DNA of 64,000 nt from Bradyrhizobium sp. BRP22 (GCF_020194175.1 NZ_JADYVX010000010.1:62001-126000); one strand, 5' to 3'; shown: positions 16,641 through 26,090, counted from the stretch's first letter. Program-made: numbers and translations. The notes: a model not told the origin generated them from the sequence alone.

Positions 16641-17407
16641 AGATCCTGCTGCTCAATCCCAACACCACGTCAGCGGTCACTGACTTGCTCCACGCGGCCG
16701 GCGCGCAAGTAGCTTCGCCCGGCACCGAGTTGGTGGCGATGACGGCCAGACGCGGCGTGCCCTACATCGCGACCCGTGCCGAGGCCCAGATCGGCGGCGC
16801 CATCGCGCTGGAAATGCTCGCCGAGGCCGGCACCGCTATCGACGCTGCGATCATTGCCGCGTTCGGCGACCCCGGCCTGTTCGGCGCGCGCGAACTGTTC
16901 GACATTCCGGTGGTTGGCCTTGCCGAAGCCGCGATGCTGACCGCCTGCATGGTGGGCCAGCGCTTTTCCATCGTGACGTTCGCCCGCGCGCTCGCGCCCT
17001 GGTACCAGGAATGCGTTGCCATGCATGGTCTCTCCGCGCGTTGCGCCGGGATACGGACGCCCGAAGACGGCTTCCGATCGATTGCGGACGTCCAGGCCGA
17101 GAAAGAGGACGTGCTGGTGACGCTCGCCAACCGCACGGTCGAACAGGATGGCGCTGACGTCGTCATTCTTTCCGGCGCGCCGCTGGCCGGCCTTGCCGCC
17201 AAGGTCAGCCATCGCATTCCGGTGCCGGTGATCGATCCGGTCGCGGCAGCGGTGCGGCAGGCCGAGACGCTCGTCGTCCTGAAGCCGCGCAAGCCCGTCG
17301 CCGGAACATTCCGCCGGCCCGATCCCAAGACGACCATCGGGCTGGCCGAGCCGCTGGCCGCGATCATCGAGCATCGGCCCCGACATGATGAAGGAGAGTC
17401 CAACTGA
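16637..17407 (+). CDS. Asp/Glu/hydantoin racemase family protein lacking both catalytic cysteines
   Basis: This 256-residue protein has the family N-terminus MKILLLNPNTT and the AFGDPG motif. In hydantoin racemases two cysteines (near 76 and 181) act as the acid-base pair. Here the first position is Ala75 (IIAAFGDPG) and the second is Gly180 (VILSGAPLAGL), which I confirmed at codon level. Racemisation by the known mechanism is therefore unlikely. The gene overlaps the GntR gene by four bases and the hydantoinase gene by one (TGATG), so it is firmly part of this operon. Its reaction is unknown. Confidence 0.82.
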   Translation: MKILLLNPNTTSAVTDLLHAAGAQVASPGTELVAMTARRGVPYIATRAEAQIGGAIALEMLAEAGTAIDAAIIAAFGDPGLFGARELFDIPVVGLAEAAMLTACMVGQRFSIVTFARALAPWYQECVAMHGLSARCAGIRTPEDGFRSIADVQAEKEDVLVTLANRTVEQDGADVVILSGAPLAGLAAKVSHRIPVPVIDPVAAAVRQAETLVVLKPRKPVAGTFRRPDPKTTIGLAEPLAAIIEHRPRHDEGESN

Positions 17408-18825
17408 TGTCGTTCGACACCATCATCCGCGGCGGCACCGTTGCGACCGCCGCCGACACTTTTGCATGCGACGTCGGAATCCAGGGCGGCAAGATCGCGG
17501 CCCTGGGGCACGATCTCGGTGCAGCGGAGACGATCATCGACGCCACCGATCGCCTGGTGCTGCCCGGCGGCATCGACAGCCACGTTCATTTCGCCCAGCC
17601 ATCCGGCGACGGCATCGTCATGGCCGACGGCTTTGCCAGCGGCACGCGCTCGGCGGCATTCGGCGGCAACACCACCGTGCTGCCATTCTGCCTGCAGGAG
17701 AAAGGCCAGACGCTGCGCGAGGCACTGCGGCGTTACCACGCGCTGGCGGACGGCGAATGTCATGTCGATGTCGCCTTTCATCTCATCGTCACCGACCCGA
17801 CCGAGCAGGTGCTCGGCCAGGAACTGCCGGCGCTGGTCGAGGACGGCTACACCTCGCTCAAGGTGTTCATGACCTATGAGGGATTGGCGCTATCGGACCG
17901 CGAGCTGCTTGAAACCATGTCGGTTGCGCGCGAGACGGGCGCTACGCTGATGGTGCATGCGGAAAATTTCGACGCCATCCGCTTTCTCACCGATCGCCTC
18001 GAGCGCGCCGGCAAGACCGCGCCACATTTCCATGCGATCTCGCGGCCAATTCCGGTCGAGCGCGAGGCCACGCATCGCGCCATCTCGCTGGCCGAACTCG
18101 TCGACGTGCCGATCATGATCGTGCACGTGTCGAACCGCGACGCCATGGAGGAAATCCGGCGCGCCCAGCAGCGCGGGCTGAAGGTGATGGGCGAGACCTG
18201 CCCGCAATATCTGGTTCTGACCGAGAAGGATCTGGAACAGCTCAACATGGAGGGCGCCAAGTACGTGTGCTCGCCGCCGCCACGCGACATCGCCAGCCAG
18301 CAGGCGTGCTGGGAAGGTCTGCAGCAGAAGGTGTTTTCCGTGTTCTCGTCCGATCATTGCCCGTTCCGCTATGACGATCCGCAAGGAAAGCTTGTGCCTA
18401 AGGGCCGCACCAGTTTCCGCTGGGTGCCGAACGGCATTCCCGGCGTCGCGACACGACTGCCGATCCTGTTCTCGGAAGGCGTGGTGAAGGGGCGCATCGG
18501 CCTCAACGATTTCGTCGCGTTCAGCGCGACCAACCACGCAAAGATCTACGGCCTCTATCCGCGCAAGGGCACGATCGCGGTGGGATCGGACGCCGACATC
18601 GCGCTGTGGGATCCGAAGCGCAAGGTCACGATCCGCCACGACCTGATCCATGATGGCGCTGATTACACGCCCTATGAGGGGCTCGAGGTCACGGGCTGGC
18701 CGGTGCTGACCATGGTGCGCGGACGCGTGGTGGTCGACGATGGCGCCCTGGTCGGAGACAAGGGCCATGGCACCTACCTGCCGCGGAGCAAGCCCGCGGC
18801 GACAGCCACCTTTCCACATCCCTAA
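17407..18825 (+). CDS. Dihydropyrimidinase / hydantoinase
   Basis: This 472-residue amidohydrolase opens cyclic ureides or imides (dihydropyrimidines, hydantoins) to N-carbamoyl amino acids. All metal ligands are seen: His59-x-His61, Lys152 to be carboxylated (SLKVFMTY), His184 (MVHAEN), His240 (IVHVSN) and Asp316 (SSDHCPF). The substrate-contacting Tyr157 is also present. No N-carbamoyl-amino-acid hydrolase is next to it, so the carbamoyl product may be handled by the following alpha/beta hydrolase or by the cyclase-family enzyme at 11768. That division of work is inference. Confidence 0.9.
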   Translation: MSFDTIIRGGTVATAADTFACDVGIQGGKIAALGHDLGAAETIIDATDRLVLPGGIDSHVHFAQPSGDGIVMADGFASGTRSAAFGGNTTVLPFCLQEKGQTLREALRRYHALADGECHVDVAFHLIVTDPTEQVLGQELPALVEDGYTSLKVFMTYEGLALSDRELLETMSVARETGATLMVHAENFDAIRFLTDRLERAGKTAPHFHAISRPIPVEREATHRAISLAELVDVPIMIVHVSNRDAMEEIRRAQQRGLKVMGETCPQYLVLTEKDLEQLNMEGAKYVCSPPPRDIASQQACWEGLQQKVFSVFSSDHCPFRYDDPQGKLVPKGRTSFRWVPNGIPGVATRLPILFSEGVVKGRIGLNDFVAFSATNHAKIYGLYPRKGTIAVGSDADIALWDPKRKVTIRHDLIHDGADYTPYEGLEVTGWPVLTMVRGRVVVDDGALVGDKGHGTYLPRSKPAATATFPHP

Positions 18826-18847
18826 GATCTGGCGGCGGGAGATCAAC

Positions 18848-19732
18848 ATGCCCTATGCAACGACGAACGACGGAGTGCGCCTTTATTTCGAGGAAACGGG
18901 AGCCGGCCGGCCCGTCATCTTCGTTCATGAATTCGCGGGAGATCTGCGCAGCTACGAGCTGCAAATGCGGCATTTCGGCAAGCGCTACCGCAGCATTGCC
19001 TTCAACGCGCGCGGATTCCCGCCGTCCGACGTGCCGGAGCAGGTCTCGTCCTATTCGCAGGCCCGCGCCGCCGACGACATCCTCGCGGTGCTCGATCATA
19101 TCGGCGAGCGGCAGGCGCATATCATCGGCCTGTCGATGGGCGGTTTCGCGACGTTGCATTTCGGCCTGCGTCATCCAGAGCGGGCGTTGTCACTTTGCAT
19201 CGGCGGCTGCGGCTATGGCGCCGAGCCCGACAAGCGCGAGACGTTCCGTGCCGAAGCCGACGTGATCGCTGGCATGATCCGCGCCGAAGGCATGGCAGCG
19301 TTCGCCGAGCGCTACGCCTACGGTCCGACGCGCGTGCAATATCAAAACAAGGATCCGCGCGGCCACGCCGAGTTCAAGGCGATGCTGGCAGAACATTCAG
19401 CGGCCGGATCGGCCAACACGCAGCAGGGCGTACAGAAGGAGCGGCCTTCGCTTTATTCGCTGGTCGAGGAGATGAAGCGCATCACGGTGCCGACATTGAT
19501 CATCACCGGCGACGAGGATTGGCCGTGCCTGCTGCCGGGCATTCTCATGAAGCAGAGCATTCCCTCGGCCGCGCTCGCGGTGATGCCGAATTCGGGACAC
19601 GCGATCAATATCGAGGAGCCGGAGGAGTACAACCGCATCGTCGGCGATTTCCTGGCCCAGGTCGATTGCGGCCGCTGGCCGTCCCGCGATCCGCGGGCGG
19701 TCAGCACCTCCATCACCGGAATGAAGGATTAA
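18848..19732 (+). CDS. Alpha/beta-fold hydrolase
   Basis: This is a 294-residue hydrolase with nucleophile elbow G-L-S96-M-G-G, an oxyanion-hole region (VIFVHEFAGD), an acid in ITGDEDWPC and a catalytic His in NSGHAINIEEP. The start at 18848 follows a GGGAG ribosome-binding sequence 22 bases after the hydantoinase stop. It is the last gene of the plus-strand catabolic cluster. It may cleave an ester, enol-lactone or C-C bond; the sequence does not decide which. Confidence 0.85.
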   Translation: MPYATTNDGVRLYFEETGAGRPVIFVHEFAGDLRSYELQMRHFGKRYRSIAFNARGFPPSDVPEQVSSYSQARAADDILAVLDHIGERQAHIIGLSMGGFATLHFGLRHPERALSLCIGGCGYGAEPDKRETFRAEADVIAGMIRAEGMAAFAERYAYGPTRVQYQNKDPRGHAEFKAMLAEHSAAGSANTQQGVQKERPSLYSLVEEMKRITVPTLIITGDEDWPCLLPGILMKQSIPSAALAVMPNSGHAINIEEPEEYNRIVGDFLAQVDCGRWPSRDPRAVSTSITGMKD

Positions 19733-19763
19733 CGGTTCCGTCCACGAGCCTGCCCGACGGCGA

Positions 19764-20774
19764 TCAGTAGAGATTGTTTTTGTATTCGTGCTCGAGAGTC
19801 TTCTTCAGAAGACCCGCCGCGCCGGGAACGGACAATGCAGCGCTGGTCAGCCGGGCTCCGAGTCCGTTGGTCTTGTTGAGCTTGATATGCTCCATGAAGA
19901 CCTTCGCCGGGTCGATGTCGGGGCGGCCAGCCGCTGGCCAGAGCCTCGCTTGAGCAAGGGCGCGGCTTTCGGACATCGTGATGCTGAGATCGTCGATCCC
20001 TATGGCAAGCGCCGGCGTCTTGTCCTGCACGCTGAATTGCGCGCGGATAGCTGCGTCGTCGGTCATGTGGGCTGTCCCCGATAATCTCACGACGCGAGTC
20101 GATCCAGGGATGAGCAGCGCGGCGGCGACGCGGGGCTGAGTGATGATGTTGCGAAAGCTGTCGACGCGACGGTTTCCCGGGCGATCGGCAAACCAGAGCC
20201 GCGAACCCTCGAAATGCACCATCATGCCGACGGGATCGCCCTTCGGGCTGAGATCGGCGCGGCCTTGAGCGTCCGTGGTGGCCAGCGCCAGGAAACGGCA
20301 ATCGGCGATGAAGGCCGAAAGATCCGACGGGGGCGAGGCGAGCGGCGGGGCTGTCCAGAAATCCGAGCGGATCAGCGCCTTGCCGCAATGACCGTAGCAT
20401 TCCTCCACCGCAATGCAGATCTCGTCGTGCCGCACCTCGGTTACCCTGCCGTTGACCCGCAGCGTCTCTGTGATGCCTGGAAGCGGAAACAGCGAAGCGA
20501 ACCCAACATCCGGCCGGGCAAGTGCGGCATCATCGAGCAGCGCGGTGGGTAGCCGCAGCTCGCGGACGCCGGCCGATGCGAAGCCGAACTTTCCGCCCGC
20601 CATTGTGACCGCGATGCCCGAGGCGTCACCGAAGGCGGTGACGATAAACGGCGAAAGCCCAATCCAGCGCAACGCGCCTTCATCGAGATGATCGATCACC
20701 TTGAGCATCATTGGCAGCGGCGTCTTGCCGATGATTGCTTCAAGCTCCGCGACAGTGTCGATCTGTTTGCTCAT
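19764..20774 (-). CDS. FMN-dependent pyridoxamine-phosphate-oxidase-fold protein
   Basis: This 336-residue protein belongs to the PPOX-type flavin-binding family. The C-terminal half holds the FMN-binding split barrel (RFLALATTDAQGRADLSPKG, RLWFADRPGNRRVDSFRNII, AALLIPGSTRVVRLSG), resembling the MSMEG_1061-type proteins. The N-terminal half (IDHLDEGALRWIGLSPFIVT) looks like a second, degenerate barrel. The ATG at 20774 fits better than the one at 20819. It is divergent from a broken AraC-type gene that was probably its regulator. Confidence 0.78.
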   Translation of the reverse strand: MSKQIDTVAELEAIIGKTPLPMMLKVIDHLDEGALRWIGLSPFIVTAFGDASGIAVTMAGGKFGFASAGVRELRLPTALLDDAALARPDVGFASLFPLPGITETLRVNGRVTEVRHDEICIAVEECYGHCGKALIRSDFWTAPPLASPPSDLSAFIADCRFLALATTDAQGRADLSPKGDPVGMMVHFEGSRLWFADRPGNRRVDSFRNIITQPRVAAALLIPGSTRVVRLSGTAHMTDDAAIRAQFSVQDKTPALAIGIDDLSITMSESRALAQARLWPAAGRPDIDPAKVFMEHIKLNKTNGLGARLTSAALSVPGAAGLLKKTLEHEYKNNLY

Positions 20775-20915
20775 CGAAAATCCACCAAAGTTCGGCGCTG
20801 GGCCGATGACGGTTGGCACGGATAGGCCCTCGCGCGATTGGCGACATCAGGTAATTCTGACATTATATTCTGAATTTCCGCCAATACGCCCCCGCGGAAA
20901 TTGGATTCGATTGAA

Positions 20916-21280
20916 ATGCCAATCCTGAACGATTCTGACCGTCCCGGCTGACTTCGTCGACCCGGATGAGGTGGCGCGCGCGGTGGTCACCTACGGCATC
21001 ACGACGGTCACGACCGGTATCGAGCTCGACTTTCACAGTCACCGGAAAGCGCATGCTCGTACAGCAGACCGGCATGACCTTTGGCCGCTGGCGGCAGCAG
21101 CTCAGCATCATGCTCGCGCTGCAATGGCTGGCGGGCGGCGCGACGATTCAGCAAGTGGCCATTGATCTCGGCTATGAGAGCGCGGGCAGTTTCGTCACGA
21201 TGTTCAGGAAAGCGCTCGGCACAACTCCGGGCCGCTATATGGCCGAACGCCAGGGAACGCGCCGGTCTCCTCGGACCTGA
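20916..21280 (+). pseudogene. AraC-family regulator remnant with internal deletion and frameshifts
   Basis: Three pieces of one AraC-type gene lie in order in different frames. An N-terminal start at 20916 reads MPILNDSD and then breaks. From 20941 the frame reads VPADFVDPDEVARAVVTYGI and LDFHSHRKA, a cupin sensor domain. From about 21070 a third frame reads TGMTFGRWRQQLSIMLAL and IDLGYESAGSFVTMFRKALG, the C-terminal helix-turn-helix. Most of the cupin domain and the first helix-turn-helix are missing. The gene is dead; its divergent neighbour at 20774 may have lost its regulator. Confidence 0.8.
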
Positions 21281-21508
21281 AAGCACTGCAGCGATACCAC
21301 TCCGGCGCTCCCCTGCGCTACTCCGGCGACGCATTGAGGCGTGGCTCGCCTGAAGATTTTGCCAAGAGCCGCAGTCGCCGGCAGGCGAGTCCGAATTCTT
21401 CAATTCAGCGGCGGGCAAGCAGCACATCATGAGATCGGCGGTCGCACCCGACCCGTTGTCGATCGCGGCCTTTACCGAATGATGCAATTTGAAGCCGAGG
21501 TCCTTGAT

Positions 21509-22171
21509 ATGTGCTCTTCGAGAAATCAAGCCGACGCGCTGCACAGCGCGTCGCTTCGAACCGAGCGTGAAGCGCCAACCGACACCGCCAGTTCGCTCCG
21601 TTCGGACCAGATGATCAGCTCCAGCCTGCGGTGGAAGTCACCTCACCGCAACGGATTGACCGGTCAAACACGACGCACTGCCTTATGGGTTCAGCGCATG
21701 GCAAGCGCGGCTCTGGCCTTCTTCGCTTCTGCCCTTGCCCCGGCGCTCGTCATGACGGCAATCTGGCGCGACACGAGGCTTGCACCGATGGTGTTCGCAT
21801 TCACATTGATTATTGCACTCAGTCATGCGGTCCTGATCGGCTTGTCAATTTTCCTGGTTTGCCTGTGGCGACGCAGGATGGACATCGGATCGTGCGTCTT
21901 CCTGGGTAGCTTGATAGGAGTCGTACCGGCCGGCATTCTGACCTTTCCGGCGCAGCATGTCGAATTCCACGCCAGCGCATGGCACAGCAGCATGCCTATC
22001 GTTGTAAACGAGCTGCTTCGCTCCGCGATATCAGGAAGTTACATCGAGCCTTTGGCATATTGCGGATTGCTCGGAGCGCTTGGAGGATTCGTATTCTGGA
22101 CCGTTTTGATATCCTCGGGCGCGTTTGGTCGATATAGCCGAAGCCATCACGTTGGCACCTGGTCCCGTTGA
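21509..22171 (+). CDS. Hypothetical membrane protein
   Basis: This 220-residue protein has about 65 polar residues followed by four hydrophobic segments: ALAFFASALAPALVMTAI, MVFAFTLIIALSHAVLIGLS, SLIGVVPAGILTF and the last near YCGLLGALGGFVFWTVLI. I recognise no family. A GAGG sequence eight bases before the ATG at 21509 supports that start; the frame is open from 21341. It converges with the GMC oxidoreductase gene and overlaps its 3' end by 25 bases. Confidence 0.6.
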   Translation: MCSSRNQADALHSASLRTEREAPTDTASSLRSDQMISSSLRWKSPHRNGLTGQTRRTALWVQRMASAALAFFASALAPALVMTAIWRDTRLAPMVFAFTLIIALSHAVLIGLSIFLVCLWRRRMDIGSCVFLGSLIGVVPAGILTFPAQHVEFHASAWHSSMPIVVNELLRSAISGSYIEPLAYCGLLGALGGFVFWTVLISSGAFGRYSRSHHVGTWSR

Positions 22172-23778
22172 TGGTCGATCGCTGCAGGCGCGGAGACAGC
22201 CGATCGAATCATATCGGCGGCTTTCTCCGCCATCATGATTACACACGCGTTGATATGTCCTGATATGATGGTCGGCATCGCCGAAGCGTCCACGACCCGA
22301 AGCGATGTCACGCCAAGGACAGACAGCTCGCTGTCGACGACCCGTCCGATCCCGCACGTTCCACAGGGATGGTTTGCCGTCACCGCCGTGCTTCGGATCC
22401 ACTGTTCGATATCGCGATCCGATCGAATGCGGGCCGGCCCGATCGCCTTTCCTGCCATAGCCGCAACTTCGGGCCGCGCGGCCAGTTCGAGAGCGATGCC
22501 TGCGCCGCGCAGCAATGTCGCGAGATCGTCCGGGTGCTGCAGGAAGCGGTTGCAGATCCTTGGACCATCCAACGGATTGGCCGATCTCAGCAGAACCTCG
22601 CCTCGGCTCTTGGGATGAAGCAATGTCGGGCGGATCGCGAAGCTGTCCTCGAACGCCGGACGCAAGCCTGGAAACCAGAGATGGGTCTGAGCCGAGATCG
22701 CCCGAAACATGAATTCGATATCAGGCACATCGAGCGACGGAAGGGTCTTGATGAATGCAAAGAGAGCATTCGGAAGCACCGTGCCGGGCCCGGTCCCGAA
22801 GAGGTACGCCTGAACCATAGCCAGCACGGCGCGATCGAGACGCATCATCCGGTGAAAGGAGCCCGGCGCAGGACGGCTCCAGTTGAACCACGCGGCAAGG
22901 TGATCCTGCAGGCCCTGCCCCACCGGCAAGTCGACGAGCGTCTTGATTCCGAAACCGGCAAGATGCCTGATCGGGCCGATACCTGACAGCATAAGAACCT
23001 GTGGGGTGTGATATGCACCAGCGCACAGGATGATCTCTTGGTCAGCGTTGGCGTACGCAGTCTGCCCGCCCTTGACGTACCGCACACCTACCGCACGTGT
23101 ACCCCGGAGAACGATCTCGCTTACATGGGCCCCGGTCAGAAGTGTCAGATTCGATCGCTTCAACGCAGGCCGGAGATAGGCCGCAGCCACCGAGTCGCGG
23201 CGGCCCTTCCATATTGTGCTTTGGACTCTTCCGAATCCTTCCTGCGTTTCGCCATTGAAGTCGTCCGTGATCGGGAAGCCAAGTTCACGCGCGGCGGCAA
23301 GCCACGCCTGGAACAGGGGATCGCGAGAACGCGCAAATTGAACGTGGATTGGTCCCGATCCGCCACGCCAGGCGTTGTCTCCATGCTGCCAGGTTTCGCA
23401 GCGTTTGAAATAGGGAAGGACAGCGTTGTAGGACCATCCCTCTGCACCCTCGCGAGCCCAGCGATCGTAGTCGCCGCGGTTGCCACGGGTAAACGCCATC
23501 ACGTTGATGGAGTGGGATCCGCCCAACACCTTCCCACGCATCGCGGGAATGGCCCGGCCGTCCAGCGCCGGATCGGGCTCCGCGACCAGACCCCAATCGT
23601 AGATGCGATGCTGATGAAGCTTGCCCAATCCGATCGGAATGTGAACCAATGGATTTCGATCGTGCCCGCCTGCCTCGAGCAGCAGCACGGTCGCGTTCGT
23701 CTCTTCCGACAGCCGATTGGCCAGGACGCAACCTGCGGAGCCAGCCCCGACGATGATGTAATCGTACGATCGCGTCAT
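22147..23778 (-). CDS. GMC-family FAD-dependent oxidoreductase (choline/alcohol dehydrogenase-like)
   Basis: This 543-residue flavoprotein oxidises an alcohol. The FAD-binding Rossmann motif is at the N-terminus ([18 protein letters not shown], then LLLEAGG). The first GMC signature is [15 protein letters not shown] and the C-terminal active-site region contains [10 protein letters not shown], with a final [20 protein letters not shown] segment. Length is normal for the family. It follows a divergently typed AraC regulator on the same strand by 15 bases, so the regulator and the oxidase are probably one transcription unit. The substrate cannot be read. Confidence 0.9.
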   Translation of the reverse strand: MTRSYDYIIVGAGSAGCVLANRLSEETNATVLLLEAGGHDRNPLVHIPIGLGKLHQHRIYDWGLVAEPDPALDGRAIPAMRGKVLGGSHSINVMAFTRGNRGDYDRWAREGAEGWSYNAVLPYFKRCETWQHGDNAWRGGSGPIHVQFARSRDPLFQAWLAAARELGFPITDDFNGETQEGFGRVQSTIWKGRRDSVAAAYLRPALKRSNLTLLTGAHVSEIVLRGTRAVGVRYVKGGQTAYANADQEIILCAGAYHTPQVLMLSGIGPIRHLAGFGIKTLVDLPVGQGLQDHLAAWFNWSRPAPGSFHRMMRLDRAVLAMVQAYLFGTGPGTVLPNALFAFIKTLPSLDVPDIEFMFRAISAQTHLWFPGLRPAFEDSFAIRPTLLHPKSRGEVLLRSANPLDGPRICNRFLQHPDDLATLLRGAGIALELAARPEVAAMAGKAIGPARIRSDRDIEQWIRSTAVTANHPCGTCGIGRVVDSELSVLGVTSLRVVDASAMPTIISGHINACVIMMAEKAADMIRSAVSAPAAIDHQRDQVPT

Positions 23779-23793
23779 CGGATGCGCCGCACC

Positions 23794-24705
23794 TCACCAC
23801 ATGAAATAGTCGTACGAGATGGGACCCGCATTCGTCTCGTCCGTAATGCAGCACCGTTCGGCCGAGGGTGGCAGCAGCGCGCGCTCGGGCGGCGCGCCGA
23901 GCACTGCATGGAAGTCGCTTATCATGTGCGCTTGATCCGCAAATCCGCACCCATAAGCAATATCGGCCCATCCCAATCCATTCCGTCGCGCGGCCAAGAC
24001 CTTCTCCAGGCGCGCGCAGCGTGCGAACTGCTTCGGGCTCGTTCCGAATATGGTGTGAAACTTGCGCAGAAGGTGTCTCTCGCTCACGTCCAGATTCGCG
24101 GCGAGCCGCCGGACCCGCAGCGAAGGATTGCGACGGAGACGCGCGGCGGCCTGGCATATCACGGGATCCGGTTCGCGTGGGCGGGCATGAGCGCAAAGAA
24201 ATTGCGCTACCGCCGCGGCCCGGTCGGCGCTGCTCGGCGCCTCCGAGACTCTTTCCTCAAGCAGGCTGATTTCATGAGCGTCGAAGACGTCATCAAGTTC
24301 GATCTTGCAGTCCGCAAAATGGTCCAGGCGTTCGGCTAGAAAGTGGGCCGCGGCTTCCGGCCTGAATCGCACGATTATTGCACCGAGCGGGCCCGACGCC
24401 CGTATCGTCGAGATGCCACTATCCACCTTGGTGATGATGTTTCTGTAATTTCGATGTCGACGATCCGTATCGCCGAACTTCCGTGAGGACTTCATGGAGT
24501 CGCGGTACTGAACGATGAAGCATGGCCGTGTGCCCGGCAACACTTTGATAGCAACGGCGCGGGCCACCTCGGCATCCGGGAAGTCCCAATCGACGATTTC
24601 CTCCACGAAATCCGCAAGAGCTGGAAAGCATTCGTCGACATTGATTGGCCGGTATAGGCAAATGACGATGTTGGTCGCGTCAATCTTCGAAATCGGCTGT
24701 GGCAT
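23794..24705 (-). CDS. AraC-family transcriptional regulator
   Basis: This 303-residue regulator has an unrecognised N-terminal sensing half (including SGPLGAIIVRFRPEAAAHFL, a pattern seen in DUF6597-type sensors). The C-terminal double helix-turn-helix reads LRVRRLAANLDVSERHLLRK and later GLGWADIAYGCGFADQAHMI. An AAGGGACGAG sequence precedes the ATG at 24705. It probably regulates the downstream GMC oxidoreductase gene. Confidence 0.88.
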   Translation of the reverse strand: MPQPISKIDATNIVICLYRPINVDECFPALADFVEEIVDWDFPDAEVARAVAIKVLPGTRPCFIVQYRDSMKSSRKFGDTDRRHRNYRNIITKVDSGISTIRASGPLGAIIVRFRPEAAAHFLAERLDHFADCKIELDDVFDAHEISLLEERVSEAPSSADRAAAVAQFLCAHARPREPDPVICQAAARLRRNPSLRVRRLAANLDVSERHLLRKFHTIFGTSPKQFARCARLEKVLAARRNGLGWADIAYGCGFADQAHMISDFHAVLGAPPERALLPPSAERCCITDETNAGPISYDYFMW

Positions 24706-25086
24706 ATATTCTCGTCCCTTACGGCTGCACGCGTCTCTCCTCGGTCATGTGAATATTTTGTACGGCTCGACGCTTGGTGACGCCATTAAAATGGATGTTA
24801 GAGACGCGGTCCGTTGCCACGGTGGTTGGCATTCAGCGGCACGACATCAGCAGTCAGGAACGTTTCAATGCGGACCTCGCACTGAAATGATCGAACGTCA
24901 GGACTCGTGACCGCGGACGAGCCGACGTTTGAAAGCCGAGAGAATGTTTCAGCCGTAACCGTCCGCACAGGGGAAGCGCTTGGCTATCGATGGGATCGTT
25001 ATCGATCAGATTGTTCAAAACTATGTCGTCGAGCTGCGTCTCGGTCGATCCACAACGACGTTCAATCTACGTCGACCAGCGCTGGG
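24706..25086. other. Gap without a supported gene
   Basis: This gap lies between the AraC regulator start and the end of the truncated methyltransferase gene. It should hold the promoter of the AraC gene and possibly the decayed 3' end of the methyltransferase. A short plus-strand frame near 24980 looks protein-like (IVIDQIVQNYVVELRL) but is too short and unsupported to call. Confidence 0.35.
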
Positions 25087-25602
25087 TCATCGTACCGGGC
25101 TGGGATTGCCGGACACCAGCACAACAACGCCACCTGGGCGAACGAAGCTGAAGAGCCGCGAGGAGGTTGCGACGCCCTTGCGCCGACGCAAGCTCGTAAG
25201 CCGAGCAACAACTGCATCGAATGGCTCATGGGAAACGAAGCTGCTGGGATCGGCGACGACGAACCGCGTCCAATAGCACTGACCGGCCAGCGTTGCGCGC
25301 CTCTCGGCCAGATCGATCGCTTCCGCCGACTGGTCAACGCCAACTACAAGCCCCGAGGGACCGACCAACTTCGCGATCCAGAACGACGCCTCACCAGTGC
25401 CGCAGCCGAGATCCAGAACACGCATTCCGCGGACGATGCCAGACCGCTGAAGCATATACTCGGTAAGCTCCAGCACGGATGTGACCTTCCGATCCGGCGG
25501 CATGACTTCACTCTCCCATTCATCCAGCTCGTAGGAAGTCACCTGAGCGGTTCTTGCCGCCGCCCGCATCTCGATCCTCTTCTGCAGTTCACGCATCGTC
25601 AT
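25087..25602 (-). CDS. Class I SAM-dependent methyltransferase, C-terminally truncated
   Basis: This 171-residue protein keeps the SAM-binding core: motif I MRVLDLGCGTGEASFW, VVGVDQSAEAIDLAERR and the motif IV region EPFDAVVARL. After that the helix usually found is replaced by an arginine-rich stretch (TSLRRRKGVATS) before SFVRPGGVVVLV, and the protein stops ten residues later. Relatives of this kind are about 270 residues long, so roughly 90-100 residues are lost. The ATG at 25602 overlaps the cupin gene stop by four bases. It may be inactive. Confidence 0.6.
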   Translation of the reverse strand: MTMRELQKRIEMRAAARTAQVTSYELDEWESEVMPPDRKVTSVLELTEYMLQRSGIVRGMRVLDLGCGTGEASFWIAKLVGPSGLVVGVDQSAEAIDLAERRATLAGQCYWTRFVVADPSSFVSHEPFDAVVARLTSLRRRKGVATSSRLFSFVRPGGVVVLVSGNPSPVR

Positions 25603-26090
25603 CTCTCTTGTTCGGCTACGGTTGTTACGTTTGTACTGCTTGGTTCCTGCTGCCGCGTAACAAGGACGACGAGCGCGCGAGCCGAATCCCGGCGACTCGT
25701 GTTTGTCGTCGCAATGCGATATGCAAAAGCCGGCTCGACCCACGTGTCGCCCGCCCGATAGATGCCTACGCCCGCCTGCCAGGCCGATGCCTGGATGGCG
25801 CCCGAGAGCACGTGGGTCAGCACGTAGCCCGACGAGGGCATGCGATGCAGCTCGGCCGAGGCGCCCGGCGGATAGTCGATCAGGTAAGTGGAGAGAGAAA
25901 TGTTCTCCGAGCCGGCCAGACGTTTCGAGGAAACCAGGGTAACCGTGGCGCCAGCTCCAATTGGGTGGTCAGCCGGAACCGGCGGATGCAGCTCTGGCGG
26001 GCTCGCGGCACGCAGGCTGGTGGTCGCAGCAGCGCTCGCAATCAGCGCGAACGCACCCAGGGTTACGACAAATGCTTTTCGTACGATCAT
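25599..26090 (-). CDS. Secreted cupin-domain protein
   Basis: This 163-residue protein has a Sec signal peptide (residues 1-28, ending TTSLRA) and one cupin barrel: YLIDYPPGASAELHR, SGYVLTHVLSGAIQ and IYRAGDTWVEP. It may be a periplasmic sensor or small-molecule-binding protein. The usual cupin His-x-His pair is reduced to one clear His in motif 1, so metal binding is uncertain. It is translationally coupled to the truncated methyltransferase gene. Confidence 0.75.
   Translation of the reverse strand: MIVRKAFVVTLGAFALIASAAATTSLRAASPPELHPPVPADHPIGAGATVTLVSSKRLAGSENISLSTYLIDYPPGASAELHRMPSSGYVLTHVLSGAIQASAWQAGVGIYRAGDTWVEPAFAYRIATTNTSRRDSARALVVLVTRQQEPSSTNVTTVAEQER

Noticed and set aside
24980..25276. 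A short plus-strand peptide (IVIDQIVQNYVVELRL) that looks protein-like
   Set aside because: It is too short, runs into the antisense of the methyltransferase gene and has no ribosome-binding site that I can defend. It could be a relic but is not callable.
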